Counted from the first letter of the stretch, positions 1 to 12,109 are shown. The stretch: 64,000 bases of DNA from Undaria pinnatifida (GCA_012845835.1 JABAKD010000026.1:13156111-13220110); one strand, 5' to 3'. Numbers and translations: made by a program. Notes: generated by a model not told the origin, from the sequence alone.

Positions 1-135
1 GATGAGAGCCTTCATTTTCATCGCCAGAAGAGTTCAGCCCTTTATGAGCTCTCGTCGACCCGCATCGAATTGCGCCAACAACCCACGCTGCTGATATGTG
101 CTCCATCATCGTCAGCAGTTGTTTGACTCCTGAGA
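1..135 (+). mobile_element. Family B body fragment at window edge
   Basis: TTCATTTTCATCGCCAGAAG, CTCGTCGACCCGCATCGAAT and CCCACGCTGCT match the other B copies (for example 30180-30270). Truncated by the window start. The rest up to 680 shows no gene, only a G run at 251-263. Confidence 0.65.
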
Positions 136-687
136 TTCGTCGTGTCTGGTTGATAGTAAAATGGTTCCATCGAGTGTCGAGTGTCGACAACAACCATTAA
201 AGCGTTTCGGGATCGCTCGCTTACCGAGCAAGCTACAGCAAGCAATCAATGGACTTCCGGGGGGGGGGGGGGGCGTCGTGCACACATAGTTCTATCTTCG
301 AGGGTTCTGCTTGCATCGAAAGCGACATTGCCTCGTTGCTAGTGCTGTTTTGCCTATATAGCAGCGGCGCCCTGCCCTCTGTCGAATGCACCCGGCCCTA
401 TGGTTCTTTCTTTCTATGTGTCGGATTTTACGAGTAGGCGTTGGGTCCTCTCGTCGTACGTGTTCGAACAAAACGAAAAAAAAAACTCTCACAGTCAGGA
501 GCTCACAGCTCAAAAGCCCTTAGTTACGTTTTTCATCAGTCAGGTTTTGGCCTAAAAACGGGCTCATTGTACCAGATACCTGGTACAAATTTAGTTACAT
601 GATTAAAGAGCACAGCGCAGCAGCACGCAACACACAAATATTGCAATGCTGCTGCAGCAACACCAACAGCGGTAGTGCCGCAGCCGC

Positions 688-735
<48 letters not shown>
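688..735 (+). repeat. (GCT)n microsatellite
   Basis: About 16 GCT units, giving poly-A, poly-L and poly-S frames on both strands. No gene context is visible around it. Confidence 0.96.
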
Positions 736-739
736 ACAA

Positions 740-3290
740 ACGCGACATAGTGTTCTTGTTGTTGGTGCACACATTTCTAGCAGCGCTACTCGCACCCTCT
801 AGCAGTAGCAGCCCCACCAACAGAAGACAACATTATTGTGCTTCTTCTGCTGCAGCGCTGCAGCAGCCCAAACAGCAGGACAAGAGTAGTGAAACGCCAC
901 GAGGAACTGCCTACTTGTTGAACATGATATTAAATGGTTCCCATATCGATGCCATCCCCGTCACAAAACAATAGACTGCAGGCTGCAGCCAGTATGGTGC
1001 GCGGCTGTACTGCTGTACCCTGCTGTGTGCTACCTGGTGCACGAGTAACATATACATCCCACAGCGCTACCTGTCACATTGCTGGTGCTGACGCTGTATA
1101 CACTGCTGCTCGGTGCTAGGTGTACGCAGTATCATCACAGCCTGCCGCACCTCTTTATTATCAATAACAACATGGAATGCGTCGACCTGTTGTTTTTTTT
1201 TTCGTGTGAATTCAGGGATGAAAGTTTCACAAAGATGTGCACGAAATGCTCCAGGGTCGGCCACCAACTAGTCTAGACTATAGATCGGCATCAATAATAG
1301 TTCAGCGTCAGCTTCAGCTTCAGCGTGTGCGTAGGAATGGATGCCTTCGGTTTCGGCGCAAAAAGACCACCGATGAAATATTAGGTCAATCTTTTCCCCT
1401 GTTGTCTAATTTTACAATGGACACGTTACGGGTATCGCATCATATAAAACATTTTTTTTCTACTGGTAGTATCAATCAGCTTGTCTCCCCTCTAGTGTTG
1501 ATACAGCAGCAGCAGCAGCGGTCTCTCCGTATTACCGGTATGCGTCGGCCAACAAAATACCGGCACAGTTTGCCGGAGACCGGCAGTATCAGGATAGTAC
1601 CGAGACCCTCGTTGGTAGTACAGCACTGCTGTGTAGTACTGGTTACATACCGGTGGGTTCCAGCTGTCTGTGTGCTAATCAGTTTCACCTGCACTCATTG
1701 GTACAACAAGCAAATTAGTTTACACCGGCATTAGCCATCATGATGTGGAGACCCCCACCACCCACCAGTACTGCTCCCGTATTGATCTGATATGAAACAT
1801 TAATATCATTACTCGTATACTTCTTGGTATAGAGCGGTGCGAGCGATAAGACAGAATACGCGATACAACAGGCGACGCAAAATAGCTAGTACGGTTGTTC
1901 TCACATTAACTCGCATAATCAAGTCCGTGGTCACAGGTATTGAGGAGTGACGCGGTAGGCCACGCGATACAGCGAGCATGATGACGGGCGGGGTGCACGG
2001 AACGGAACACGCGTGTTGTTCTTTATTTTTTAATTTTTTTTTAATGTCTGTGTTTTAGCGTGCTAAAAAGCGGTTTTGAGCCACTCTTATTCCCATATAC
2101 AAAAAACGTTTTTCTGTGTGGTTCGTGTTCTTTTGTTGCTGTTCTCACATTAGACTCATTATTTAACTTGCACATCATCAGCTTCGTGGTTGACCAGAGG
2201 ACAAGCTCCAGTCACCCTGGCGTGGAAAGAACACGTACGGACGTAATAAGCTACGTAGACTCGCCAGCAATGGGGATGTAGCGAGAGGTTACGCAAGGTA
2301 CAACGCGCTACCTGAAAAATACGCGTCCGATCTTAAACAACTACCTGGCAATGCCGGTACGTTACGTACCTCTGTCGGTAGGTTACGTACCTCGTACTTT
2401 GTTCTTCTGTCATCAACTACGCGTGAAATGGCATTTCCTCCGAGGATTCCTTTTCCTTTTCCTTCTTCTCTACTAGAATATAGCATTTTCCCATATTTTA
2501 AATATCGGCGGGTCCTCTAGTACCACATTTTTGTATTGAGAAAATGCCAGCACCGGAAATTCTACCAGTATGCACTCCGAGCCACCATGGTATTTCGCTC
2601 TCCCTCTCGCCTTCTTGCCTATCATATATAGCACTGCACTACGGTACGAGTATAGAGCCCAACCTCACAGCTCCGGTGAACAATTTCGATTCAGAGCAGC
2701 AGTGGATCAAACACTCCCAATCACGGGGGGGGCGGGGCATCATTAGCGGCATTGCAGCGTTTGGGGGATAATGCGAAGCAAGAATCACATTTTTGTATAA
2801 TACGTACGAACAACGATATTTTTGCACGTAGCTCGGGCCTTATTATTCATCCCGCGTCAAGCTTGGTTCGACAGAAGAACAGAAGAAACAGGGTGGTGCA
2901 TGGGTGGTGGTGTGGTGGTGATGAATAGATGATCATTTTAATATCCACACCAGGTGTTTTCGTTAGATACCAGGTGTGGTGTTGTTCGACCATGGGTGCT
3001 TTTATATTCATAGACACCTGCTACTACTGCTGTCGTTTTCGTGGCTGTTGTTGACGTTGTTGTTTTGTTGTTGTTGATGATGTTATTCTGTTGTTGACGT
3101 TGACGTTGTTGGTGGTGAAGATGGTGAGCAGAGAACAGAGGAGGAGGATTGGCATCAATGTTGATGTTGGTGCTGTTGTTGTCCTTGTCGTCGTTCACAT
3201 CGTTGATGTCGGTGTTTGTGTGCTCGTCTTGATGACGAGGACCAAGGAGATATGGCTACGCGTTTGTCGGTCCTCAAGCAGTGGTGGATT
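740..3290. other. No recognisable gene
   Basis: Short open frames only. Includes accrued GGTACC/ACCGGT-rich stretches (1530-1660) and GTT/GTTGAC-rich imperfect repeats at 3010-3200. I see nothing that supports a gene. Confidence 0.6.
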
Positions 3291-3394
3291 TTGTGCGCCG
3301 CTATGATACCACTTTCATCCCCACCACCGCAACAACCACCACCCCTAACTACCACCGTCCCATCGCCAACACCCACACCAACACCAACACCGCT

Positions 3395-3975
3395 CCTATT
3401 TCCACCACCACCACCACCACCACCACCACCACAACTACCACCATCACCCCCCCCCGTCTCCTCTTACCGCCACCACCGCTACCACCACCACTGTCACCCC
3501 CCCCCCCCCCCTCGTTTTACTGCCACCACCGCCATCACTACCACGACCGCCGTCACCATCAACGCCACTAATACTTGTAACACCATCATCACCGACACCA
3601 CCACCACCACCACCACCACAACTACCACCATCACCCCCCCCCGTCTCCTCTTACCGCCACCACCGCTACCACCACCACTGTCACCCCCCCCCCCCCCTCG
3701 TTTTACTGCCACCACCGCCATCACTACCACGACCGCCGTCACCATCAACGCCACTAATACTTTTACACCATCATCACCGACACCACCACCACCACCACCA
3801 CCACAACTACCACCATCACCCCCCCCCGTCTCCTCTTACCGCCACCACCGCTACCACCACCACTGTCACCCCCCCCCCCCCCCCTCGTTTTACTGCCACC
3901 ACCGCCATCACTACCACGACCGCCGTCACCATCAACGCCACTAATACTTTTAACACCATCATCACCGACACCACC
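3395..3975 (+). repeat. ~186-bp tandem repeat x3 in ACC-rich DNA
   Basis: Units are marked by GTCTCCTCTTACCGCC at 3456, 3643 and 3828 (periods 187 and 185). They carry (CCA)n, C runs and CGTTTTACTGCCACCACC. ACC-rich simple sequence continues to about 4220. The long Pro/Thr-rich frames are by-products. Confidence 0.92.
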
Positions 3976-4632
3976 ACCACCACCACCAAACCCAACAACA
4001 CCACAACCAACACCATTACCCACCAACACATTACCCACCAACACCAACACCAACGCCACCGTCAACACCACCGCCGCCAACGCTACCACCACCACCCCCC
4101 CCCCCCACCATCACATAACCACCTCCCCACTCCCTCCCCCCACCAACCCATTACTACCACCAATACCAACACCACCACCGCCACCACCAACACGCCACCA
4201 CCACCACCGCCACAACAACTCACACTGATCCACGCGTCCTGTCCTATACCCTTTGCTCTGCATACATGATGTCATACCATTTTATACTGTTGGCAGATAT
4301 GCAACGACTACTGCGAAGGGGGAGGCTCGACAGGAAAAACAACCTACGCCTACTACACCTTGCAATGGGGGAAGGAGTGCTGGTGAGCGGCAATTTCCTA
4401 TTTTCGATAATTTAGCACTTGACGTATTTTATGTTTTTTTATTTGCTAGATCTTGACCAATGTGCAGCACGAACTACAACGTCGACCAATCGAGTAGTAA
4501 CCGCTCCCCCATGAGGGAGAAGACCAAGACGAACCAGAGAAAAGTGGATCGACATACTCACGCATCCGTATACAGGGAAGCTTGCGCTGGTGGAGGAGTA
4601 GTAACGGGGATCGCTGAAGTCGTTCTACAGCA

Positions 4633-4866
4633 GTAGCCCTCCCAAATCTTTCTTCTACGACATCACCGGTTTCGAAACCAACTCCCGGCCGTATTTCCTG
4701 AAATACAGCGACCCCTGCCACCCCGACGTCATCGTTCGATAGTCCTTTGCAAACAAGAAAATATGTCAAGATGGTTTCTTCAAAGCATCCTTTCTCGAGT
4801 CTAGCAGCCATGAAACGCTGGTTAAAGAAAGTCGCCGGTTTTGGGGGGGGGCATTGCAGAATCTCA
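4633..4866 (+). mobile_element. Family C MITE, copy 1
   Basis: TAGCCCTCCC start, CACCGGTTTCGAAACCA, GACGTCATCGTTCGATAG, and TTTTGGGGGGGG near the end. Ends are imperfect inverted repeats. Confidence 0.75.
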
Positions 4867-4882
4867 GTCGCCGGTAGGGACA

Positions 4883-5065
4883 GCTCGCGCTGTCGCTGCC
4901 ATGGGAACTGAAGGACACGCCAGCTAGCGCTGGATTTCGAACGCGATTGAGTTAAATTGACGCACTGTGCGACGGAGGTGTTTGAAAGTACGTGGAAGTG
5001 TGGTGAGCTTCAGGTTTGTTTTCACCCATACGCCGAAGGGTATAAAAAAAAAAAGAAGAAATAAA
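4883..5065 (+). mobile_element. Family H repeat, copy 1
   Basis: Matches 51117-51295 and ends in an A-rich tail (from about 5045), as a SINE would. Confidence 0.7.
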
Positions 5066-5156
5066 AGGAAACCCACAAACCCACGCTACGAATGCGTTTT
5101 TTTTTTTCCCCCTCCGTCAACAATACATGTTTAGCCAAGTGTTTTTTGGTGTTAAG

Positions 5157-5530
5157 TGGAGAAGTGTTTTGTCACACTTGACTGGTGGCTCGCTGCGCGA
5201 GAAGGCACTTGACGATCGTCGGGAGTGGCGGAATGTGTTACAACATTTGACTGCGCGAGAAGTCACTTGGCCATCGTCGGGAGTGGCGGAATGTTTTACA
5301 ACATTTGACTGCGCGAGAAGTCACTTATAGATCGTCGGGAGTGGCGGAATGTTTTGTCACACTGGACTGCGCTAGAAGGCACTTGGCGATCGTCGGGAGT
5401 GGCGGAATGTTTTTTCACACTGGACTGCGCGAGAAGGCACTTGGCGATCGTCGGGAGTGGCGGAATGTTTTGTCATACTTGACTGCGCGAGAAGGCACTT
5501 GGCGATCGTCGGGAGTGGCGGAGTGTTTAG
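5157..5530 (+). repeat. 58-bp tandem repeat x6
   Basis: ATCGTCGGGAGTGGCGGA recurs at 5215, 5273, 5331, 5389, 5447 and 5505, exactly 58 apart. Units hold CTGCGCGAGAAGGCACTTGG. There are no unique spacers, so it is not a CRISPR array. Confidence 0.96.
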
Positions 5531-5764
5531 TCGGCGACTTTCGCTTTGAGGCGGAGAATGTCACCGATGGGATGCTCGTACTTAGTCCCCTGTAAAGGGA
5601 ACAGCAGAATTTGGCTAGGAAGGCCGCATGGTGTGATGACAAAGTGCGCATGGGTTACGTTGTACGCACGTGTAGGATGTAACGTGCTGAAAGACACGAA
5701 CACTTTTTACAGGACGCACAGCTGTAGCTGGAGACGAATAGTCTAGACTGCATACATAGAAGAT

Positions 5765-6540
5765 GATGCATACACAGGTGATGGAAGGGATTTGTACCGC
5801 AGGAACGCTGGAGGAAGGTGAGGTAGTATGGCAGATTCGAACACGTTAGCGTATCCTACATACGCAAACACACAGGAGTACTACTGCTGCGCTATACATT
5901 TGTCATAGTCTAAGCATGTATGTGTACTACACACAGACAGCGAGAGCTGTGTGCACACCGCTGTACACACCTGCATCGACAGGTGGTGATGGAAGGGATT
6001 TGTACCGTAGGAACGCTGGAGGAAGGTGAGGTAGTATGGCAGGGGTTCGAACACGTACGCGCATCCTACACACGCAAACACACAGGAGTACTACGGCTGC
6101 GCTACTATACATGAAGCCTATCTGCTACACACAGCGAGAGCTGTGTTCACACCGCTGTACATACACACACACTGCTGTGACCATGCTGAGTGCGCAGCGT
6201 ATAAGCAGTGCCGTGTACACACCTGCATTCACATGTGATAGAAGGGATTTGAACCGCAGGAGCGCTGGAGGGTGAGGTAGTATGTATGGCAGGTTCGAAC
6301 ACGTATGCATTCACATGTGATGGAAGGGATTTGCACCGCAGGAGCGCTGGAGGAAGGTGAGGTAGTATGGCAGGTTCGAACACGTACGCATTCACATGTG
6401 ATGGAAGGGATTTGTACCGCAGGAGCGCTGGAGGAAGGTGAGGTAGTATATATGGCAGGTTCGAACACGTACGCGTATCCTACACACGCAAACACACAGG
6501 AGTATTGCTGCGCTACACACGTATGTACCACACAGAGAGA
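5765..6540 (+). repeat. Compound minisatellite (81-bp and ~207-250-bp units)
   Basis: GATGGAAGGGATTTG followed by CCGCAGGAGCGCTGGAGG and GGTTCGAACACGTACGC begins at about 5780, 5988, 6237, 6318 and 6400. Long units add a CACACAGGAGTA block. The GGTTCGAAC core resembles a tRNA B box. Confidence 0.88.
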
Positions 6541-6673
6541 GCCCTGTGAATGTGCATCGGAAGAGTTGGTCTCCCCAGTCAAGATACCGCTCTGTCTGCT
6601 GTAGGGACATTCCGCTGCATGGTGTGTGTGCGGAGATTCCGCCGCAGCACGAGGAGGTGGTACGCCGTAAGGT

Positions 6674-6931
6674 TTGAAGAGGGCGAAGAACACGCAGCCG
6701 CAGAGAAGGAGGAGCCTAGAACGAGCGAAGAGGCTCATAGCAGACACCCACAGCACGCGGCGGAGGCGAGCTGCGACAGGAACCAGCGAGAGAAAGTATG
6801 CAGCAGCCGAACTGAAGGACGCAGTCGCCGCCGCTCGCAGACACGGCAGACCGCAAGGGCAGGATCGAACAGCAGAGGCGCAAACGTTCCAGCGTAACGC
6901 CGAAAAGCGCGGTGTATCCGACGAGGGATAG
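6674..6931 (+). pseudogene. Possible remnant of a coding sequence (unidentified)
   Basis: An 85-residue frame rich in Arg/Lys/Ala/Glu, including RKYAAAELKDAVAAARR. That stretch loosely recalls the start of a Pipsqueak-type helix-turn-helix of DNA transposases, but the rest does not. The segment GCAGGATCGAACAGCAGAGG inside it is shared with the downstream 343-bp satellite, so the satellite may have grown from this sequence. Weak evidence; it could be non-coding. Confidence 0.2.
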
Positions 6932-6939
6932 CAAAAGAG

Positions 6940-8550
6940 GGTGTGCGGTGTGCGCTGCGAGGGTGTTTGCGTAGGTTGTAGTTCGTAGCGCCGTTTGATT
7001 TGGATCGCAGCCGTTTGAATTTTATTGTTTTGTAAGGACGAGGAGGTTTTTTTGGGAAGGGATTTTTTTTTCCGCAGCCCAGGGCACAACGAAGTGAAAT
7101 GTTTTTGGTGTGTGTTGTGTTCGTTGTCCCAAATGCCCCGCACGAGCACGACCGAACAGCAGAGGCGCAAAGTTCCAGCGCATGCACCACCAGCGCTGGG
7201 TTGGCAGGCCAGCCGAACGGTGCTTGGATGCTACTATTAGCAGTGTAGTGTGTGTTGGTATTGGTGTGTGTGTCCCAAAATGCCCCCACGAGCTGGTTGT
7301 TTGCGTGCCAGGTTGTAGTTCGTCGCGCCGTTTGATTTGAATCGCAGCCGTTTGAATTTTATGGTTTTGTAAGGACGAAGAGGGTTTTTTGGGAAGGGAC
7401 GTTTTTTCCGCAGCCCAGGGCACAACGAAGTGAAATGTTTGTGTGTTGTGTTGTTTTTTGTTTTTGTTGTCCCGCATCGTGATGTAGCAGGATCGAACAG
7501 CAGAGGCGCAAACGTTCCAGCGCATGCACCACCAGCGCTGGGTTGGCAGGCCAGCCGAAGGGTGCTTGTATGCTACTACTAGCAGTGTAGAGTGCGTTGG
7601 TGTTCGTGTGTGTGTCCCAAAATGCACCCACGAGGTGGTTGTTTGCGTACGAGGGTGTAGTTCGTCACGCCGTTTGATTTGAATCGCAGCCGTTTGAATT
7701 TTATGGTTTTGTAAGGACGAGGAGGGTTTTTTGGGAAGGGACGTTTTTTCCGCAGCCCAGGGCACAACGAAGTGAAATGTTTGTGTGTTGTGTTGTTTTT
7801 TTGTTTTTGTTGTCCCGCATCGTGATGTAGCAGGATCGAACAGCAGAGGCGCAAACGTTCCAGCGCATGCACCACCAGCGCTGGGTTGGCAGGCCAGCCG
7901 AAGGGTGCTTGTATGCTACTACTAGCAGTGTAGAGTGCGTTGGTGTTCGTGTGTGTGTCCCAAAATGCACCCACGAGGTGGTTGTTTGCGTGCGAGGGTG
8001 TAGTTCGTCACGCCGTTTGATTTGAATCGCAGCCGTTTGAATTTTATGGTTTTGTAAGGACGAGGAGGGTTTTTTGGGAAGGGACGTTTTTTTCCGCATC
8101 CCAGGGCACAACGAAGTGAAATGTTTGTGTGTTGTGTTGTTTTTTGTTTTTGTTGTCCCGCATCGTGATGTAGCAGGATCGAACAGCAGAGGCGCAAACG
8201 TTCAAGCGCATGCACCACCAGCGGTGGGTTGGCAGGCCAGCCGAAGGGTGCTTGTATGCTACTACTAGCAGTGTAGAGTGTGTTGGTGTTCGTGTGTGTG
8301 TCCCAAAATGCACCCACGAGGTGGTTGTTTGCGTGCGAGGGTGTAGTTCGTCACGCCGTTTGATTTGAATCGCAGCCGTTTGAATTTTATGGTTTTGTAA
8401 GGACGAAGAGGGTTTTTTGGGAAGGGACGTTTTTTTCCGCAGCCCAGGGCACAACGAAGTGAAATGTTTGTGTGTTGTGTTGTTTTTTTTTTGTTGTCCC
8501 GCATCGTGATGTAGCAGGATCGAACAGCAGAGGCGCAAACGTTCAAGCGC
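6940..8550 (+). repeat. 343-bp satellite, about 4.5 copies
   Basis: CGTTTGAATTTTAT recurs at 7013, 7351, 7693, 8036 and 8379 (periods 338, 342, 343, 343). Units include GGACGAGGAGGGTTTTTTGG, CCAGGGCACAACGAAGTG and GGTTGGCAGGCCAGCCGAA. Units are highly alike. Multiple - strand frames of 130-250 residues run across it because the copies drift in length, not because of a gene. Confidence 0.96.
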
Positions 8551-8890
8551 ATGCACCACCAGCACTGGGTTGGCAGGGCAGCCGAACGGTGCTTGGATGC
8601 TAGTAGCAGTGTCGGGGGGGGGCGACGCGCCCCCCCCCGAACCCCCCCCCCCGGGCCCGACACAGTGTGCGTTGGACGGACCCTCACCAGCAGCTACTAC
8701 TAGCAGTGTAGAGTGTGTTGGTGTTCGTGTGTGTGTCCCAGAATGCACCACCAGCACTGGGTTGGCAGGGCAGCCGAACGGTGCTTGGATGCTAGTAGCA
8801 GTGTCGGGGGGGGGCGACGCGCCCCCCCCCGAACCCCCCCCCCCGGGCCCGACACAGTGTGCGTTGGAAGGACCCTCACCAGTGTGCGTT
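8551..8890 (+). repeat. 192-bp direct repeat x2 with GC hairpin
   Basis: ATGCACCACCAGCACTGGG starts at 8551 and 8743. Each copy carries TCGGGGGGGGGCGACGCGCC followed by long C runs and GGGCCCGACACAGTGTGCG, which can fold back. It continues the 343-bp satellite. Confidence 0.92.
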
Positions 8891-9636
8891 CGAAAAAGTA
8901 CATGGAAAAACTATAGTATGTATTTTTAACAATGTGCTGTAATGTGCAGACAGCATGAACTTCAACCACCGATATCTCCAAAAAAACTTTTTACCTAATA
9001 ACAGAAGGAGGAAAGAAGCCATCAGGGGGAAAAAAAATGGAAACCTATCTTGAACGAATTCTAACCTCCCCCTTCTTGCACCTGCGTCCGGCTTAGAGTC
9101 GGCATAGTCCACCTGCTGCACTACCACCACCCCTTCATTTATCATCACATGCTGATATATCGAGCAATATTTTGCGCATGGCAAGCTGTGGGACCCCCCA
9201 CCCCTCCCCTGTATTTATGGCTGAACTAATGCTGCATTATACCTGTGTACCTGTACACTATAGTCACCGGTACCATCCCTGTTGAGCGGGGGACGTCCCC
9301 TTTTAGCCTTCCTTGTGACCATTGCGAGGGTACTGTGACCGTTTATCGAAGGACAAGATCGACCTGACTGAGTAATCTCTGTATAATTGTTCTCGTACAT
9401 TATATATATGCCTGTGCAGTAGTTCCTTTACCTCATGACTCGTGTCCCGTGCTATCATGAGTAGTGAAGTATTCGGGCATAACGCGCGGGATAAAAACAC
9501 CGTTCTCGGTGATGGATTTCCGAGCCGTTTTTTGCTAAAAAAAAACAAAAAAACAAAAGGGCATTCACTCATTTCATGCATACGACGCATGCATGCTACG
9601 ACAGAGGGTAGCGCTTTTAGGCATTTTTTTTTTTCC
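8891..9636. other. No recognisable gene
   Basis: Short frames only; no clear repeat of other parts of the window. Confidence 0.5.
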
Positions 9637-10085
9637 TGAATGACGGGGCTCCTTGACCCAAAATCGTCGAAAATACGCCATTTTTTTTCTTCATGATTCT
9701 CGTTGTGTACACGTAGGCCACGGGATTTTTCATCCGCGATGAAGCAGGTTTTATTTTTTTTCCAAATCCGTTTTGTTTTTTGTGTCTGAATGACGGGGCT
9801 CCTCAACCCAAAATCGTCGAAAATACGCCATTTTTTTTCTTCATGATTCTCGTTGTGTACACGTAGGCCACGGGATTTTTCATCCGCGATGAAGCAGGTT
9901 TTATTTTTTTTCCAAATCCGTTTTGTTTTTTGTGTCTGAATGACGGGGCTCCTTAACCCAAAAATCGTCGGAAATACGCCATTTTTTTTCTTCATGATTT
10001 TCGTTGTGTACACGTAGGCCACGGGATTTTTCATCCGCGATAAAGCAGGTTTTATTTTTTCCAAATCCGTTTCGGGGGTTAAAAA
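9637..10085 (+). repeat. 150-bp tandem triplication of a family D element
   Basis: CTGAATGACGGGGCTCCT starts at 9637, 9786 and 9936. As 150 is a multiple of three, the - strand stays open through all three and gives a 308-codon frame (9303-10229) with a 50-residue repeat (KTCFIADEKSRGL, KKWRIFDDFG). Single D copies elsewhere have no such frame, so I regard it as a by-product. Confidence 0.9.
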
Positions 10086-10860
10086 GGACACGAGTCTTGA
10101 GCTCCTCCTAAAGTGAGGGGTAGTATTAAGAAAGAAAAGTGGTGCACCTCTATCGTAGCACGCGTCATACAAAGTCGTAGTGCCAACACCGTTGACTCTC
10201 GCATCCCCTACTGTGCCGGCACGGAGCACGTCGGGGTTTCACCGAACAGGCAGGCATTGCGTGCGCCAAGCTCGAAGTGCCGTTAGGTGCTGGGCGAACC
10301 GGTATGAAGGGTGCGAACTGCACCCTACGAAGGACTACCATGTAACAAAAACCAAGGGGGGCGACCAAGGCTATGGCATGGCATGTGTAGGGGGCATGAT
10401 ATGATGATATGTTATGATATACCCCCTCTGTTACTTCTGGGTTTGCACCACTCGCACCCCAGTGACTGCACCTCACGGAAAAAAAAAACGCACCTCTAAG
10501 GCGATGTTTTTGGCGCGGCGTGGCACACTATTCCGTTGCGGACTCAAAGTGGAATAATTATAAACAGCACGAAAGCTTCAAAGGTCGGAAATAAATCAGG
10601 GGGTTACTGGCGCGAGTAACCTCGAGCCACCGCGAAAAGGGATCCTAAAGAGACTCCCCCCTCATCCCGTAGCCTCAGCCGGGCGCAAGCAAACAACGAA
10701 AACGGTGACTTTCGAAAAAACTATCCTCGACATATTTGCACATATTTTTTCATGATGTCATATCATACTGGTTATAGTCGCATCGTTCAGCGTTTTTTGC
10801 ATCGTGAACCCTCAACGTTGTGTGTTTTGCCTTTCTCAGCTTGGGACTTTACCCGAGGGT
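10086..10860. other. No recognisable gene
   Basis: Mixed sequence with ATGATAT-rich stretches near 10390-10425. Nothing assignable. Confidence 0.5.
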
Positions 10861-10878
10861 GTGCTGTCTTTCATATGA

Positions 10879-10912
10879 GATGCCCCCCCCCCCCCCCCCC
10901 CCCCTTCCCCCC
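10879..10912 (+). repeat. Poly-C tract
   Basis: A run of more than 20 C followed by TTCCCCCCCC, upstream of a family A copy. Confidence 0.9.
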
Positions 10913-11039
10913 CCGACGCTCCCCTCTCCTCTCCAACCCCCCCGCCCCCCCGCCCCCGGCCTCCACACCCATACAAACTCCGTCCTCCCCTCACCGGTTA
11001 TACGACTTACAGGGTATACTTGATGAACTAATGCATGCC

Positions 11040-11280
11040 TTCCACAGCTGTCAGATTCCTCCCCCCCCTCAAAACCGGGTTTTATAGTTCCGCGCACAGA
11101 TTGGTTGACATCACCCTGCTGACCCTGGTACAAGCTACATTGTAGTTCTAAGTGGAGTCGCCGACCTATATCCTTGATGAGGACGCACACCCAGTAATAC
11201 GCACGATCGGAGTATCACACACGGCTTGCGCAGATGAGTTGGGATGAAATCTTCGATATCACAGCCAGAAGAAGAGTGTA
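11040..11280 (+). mobile_element. Family A element, copy 1
   Basis: Consensus landmarks in order: CAGCTGTCAGATT, GGGTTTTATAGTT, CACCCTG.TGACCCTG, GGAGTCGCCGACCTATATCC, CGATCGGAGTATCACACAC, GCTTGC..AGATGAGTT, TCACAGC. The right end is diverged. Confidence 0.85.
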
Positions 11281-11301
11281 TTTTTTTATATATAATATTA
11301 A

Positions 11302-11820
11302 TGGTTTTATAGTTTGCGCGCACAGACTGGCTAACATCACCCTGTCGACCCTGATAGCTACACTGTAGTTGCAAGGGGAGTCGCCGCCACCTATATCCTT
11401 AATGCCGGTCGCCCCGGTGGCGTATCAGGTTATCCTCGAGCCTCGTGTAGGTCAGTTTCGTGAGTTCGAATCCCCCCGAGTGCATACTCGTATAAATTCG
11501 TGGGGACTTTTTCTTGCGCACAAATTGACTGCTGAAAGCGCGAGAGCGTGAGTTAGCAACATTCGATGAAAGATCGACTTGCAGTGGTATTGCTGAACCC
11601 TATGCGCGATAAAAAATGAAGGCAAGAACCGGGGGGGGAGAAGAGACGAGACCTGTGACCACGGCTAGTCCAGAAGCTGGAAAGTAGAAGTGTGACAGAA
11701 AAAAAAAAAAACCTTAATGAGTACACACAACCCGTAATACGCGCGATCGGTGTATCACACACAGCTTGCAAAGATGAGTTTCGACAAAATATTCGATCTC
11801 ACATCTGGAGTGTATTTTCA
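11302..11820 (+). mobile_element. Family A element, copy 2, split by a SINE
   Basis: Left part 11302-11404 and right part 11712-11820 are interrupted by the SINE at 11405-11711. The target CCTTAATG is present on both sides. Confidence 0.88.
11405..11711 (+). mobile_element. tRNA-like SINE, copy 1, with 8-bp target duplication
   Basis: Head: GCCCCGGTGGCGTATCAGG (box-A-like) and GAGTTCGAATCCCC (box-B-like), then a body with GGAAAGCGCGAGAGCGTGAG-like sequence, CCCTATGCGCGATAAAAAATG and CCAGAAGCTGGAAAGTA, ending in an A tail. Flanked by CCTTAATG at 11397-11404 and 11712-11719. Confidence 0.92.
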
Positions 11821-12109
11821 TTTTCAACATAATATTAATACAATGTTAATCGTAACCTCGTACATTCCGGCGCACCTCCTCCCTGGCTCAGAAGAAGAGC
11901 ACGGCCTTTTCCTGCTCTCACGTCGTCCATACTTCCGAAACCAAAAAAAGTCCAAACTGCCAATTTTCGATGTTCTTGTTTTCGTCCGCAACAATTACCT
12001 GGTCGTACATGTATAATACTCGTATGTGGTATATAAATGATTTTTTTTTCTCGATTGTTCTTTTCGGCTGTCGTGCCTACGGCGGCCAGAAGATATAACA
12101 CATTTATCC

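Noticed and set aside
3216..4095. Pro/Thr-rich wall-protein-like frames
   Set aside because: They derive from (CCA)n DNA and a 186-bp tandem repeat, open in several frames on both strands.
5157..5530. CRISPR-like array of 58-bp units
   Set aside because: There are no unique spacers between repeats, and the surroundings are eukaryotic.
7022..8757. Overlapping 130-250 codon - strand frames
   Set aside because: They cross units of the 343-bp satellite and change frame from unit to unit.
9303..10229. 308-codon - strand frame as a repeat protein gene
   Set aside because: The frame is a direct result of a 150-bp triplication of a dispersed element; single copies of the element elsewhere have no such frame, and no domain is visible.
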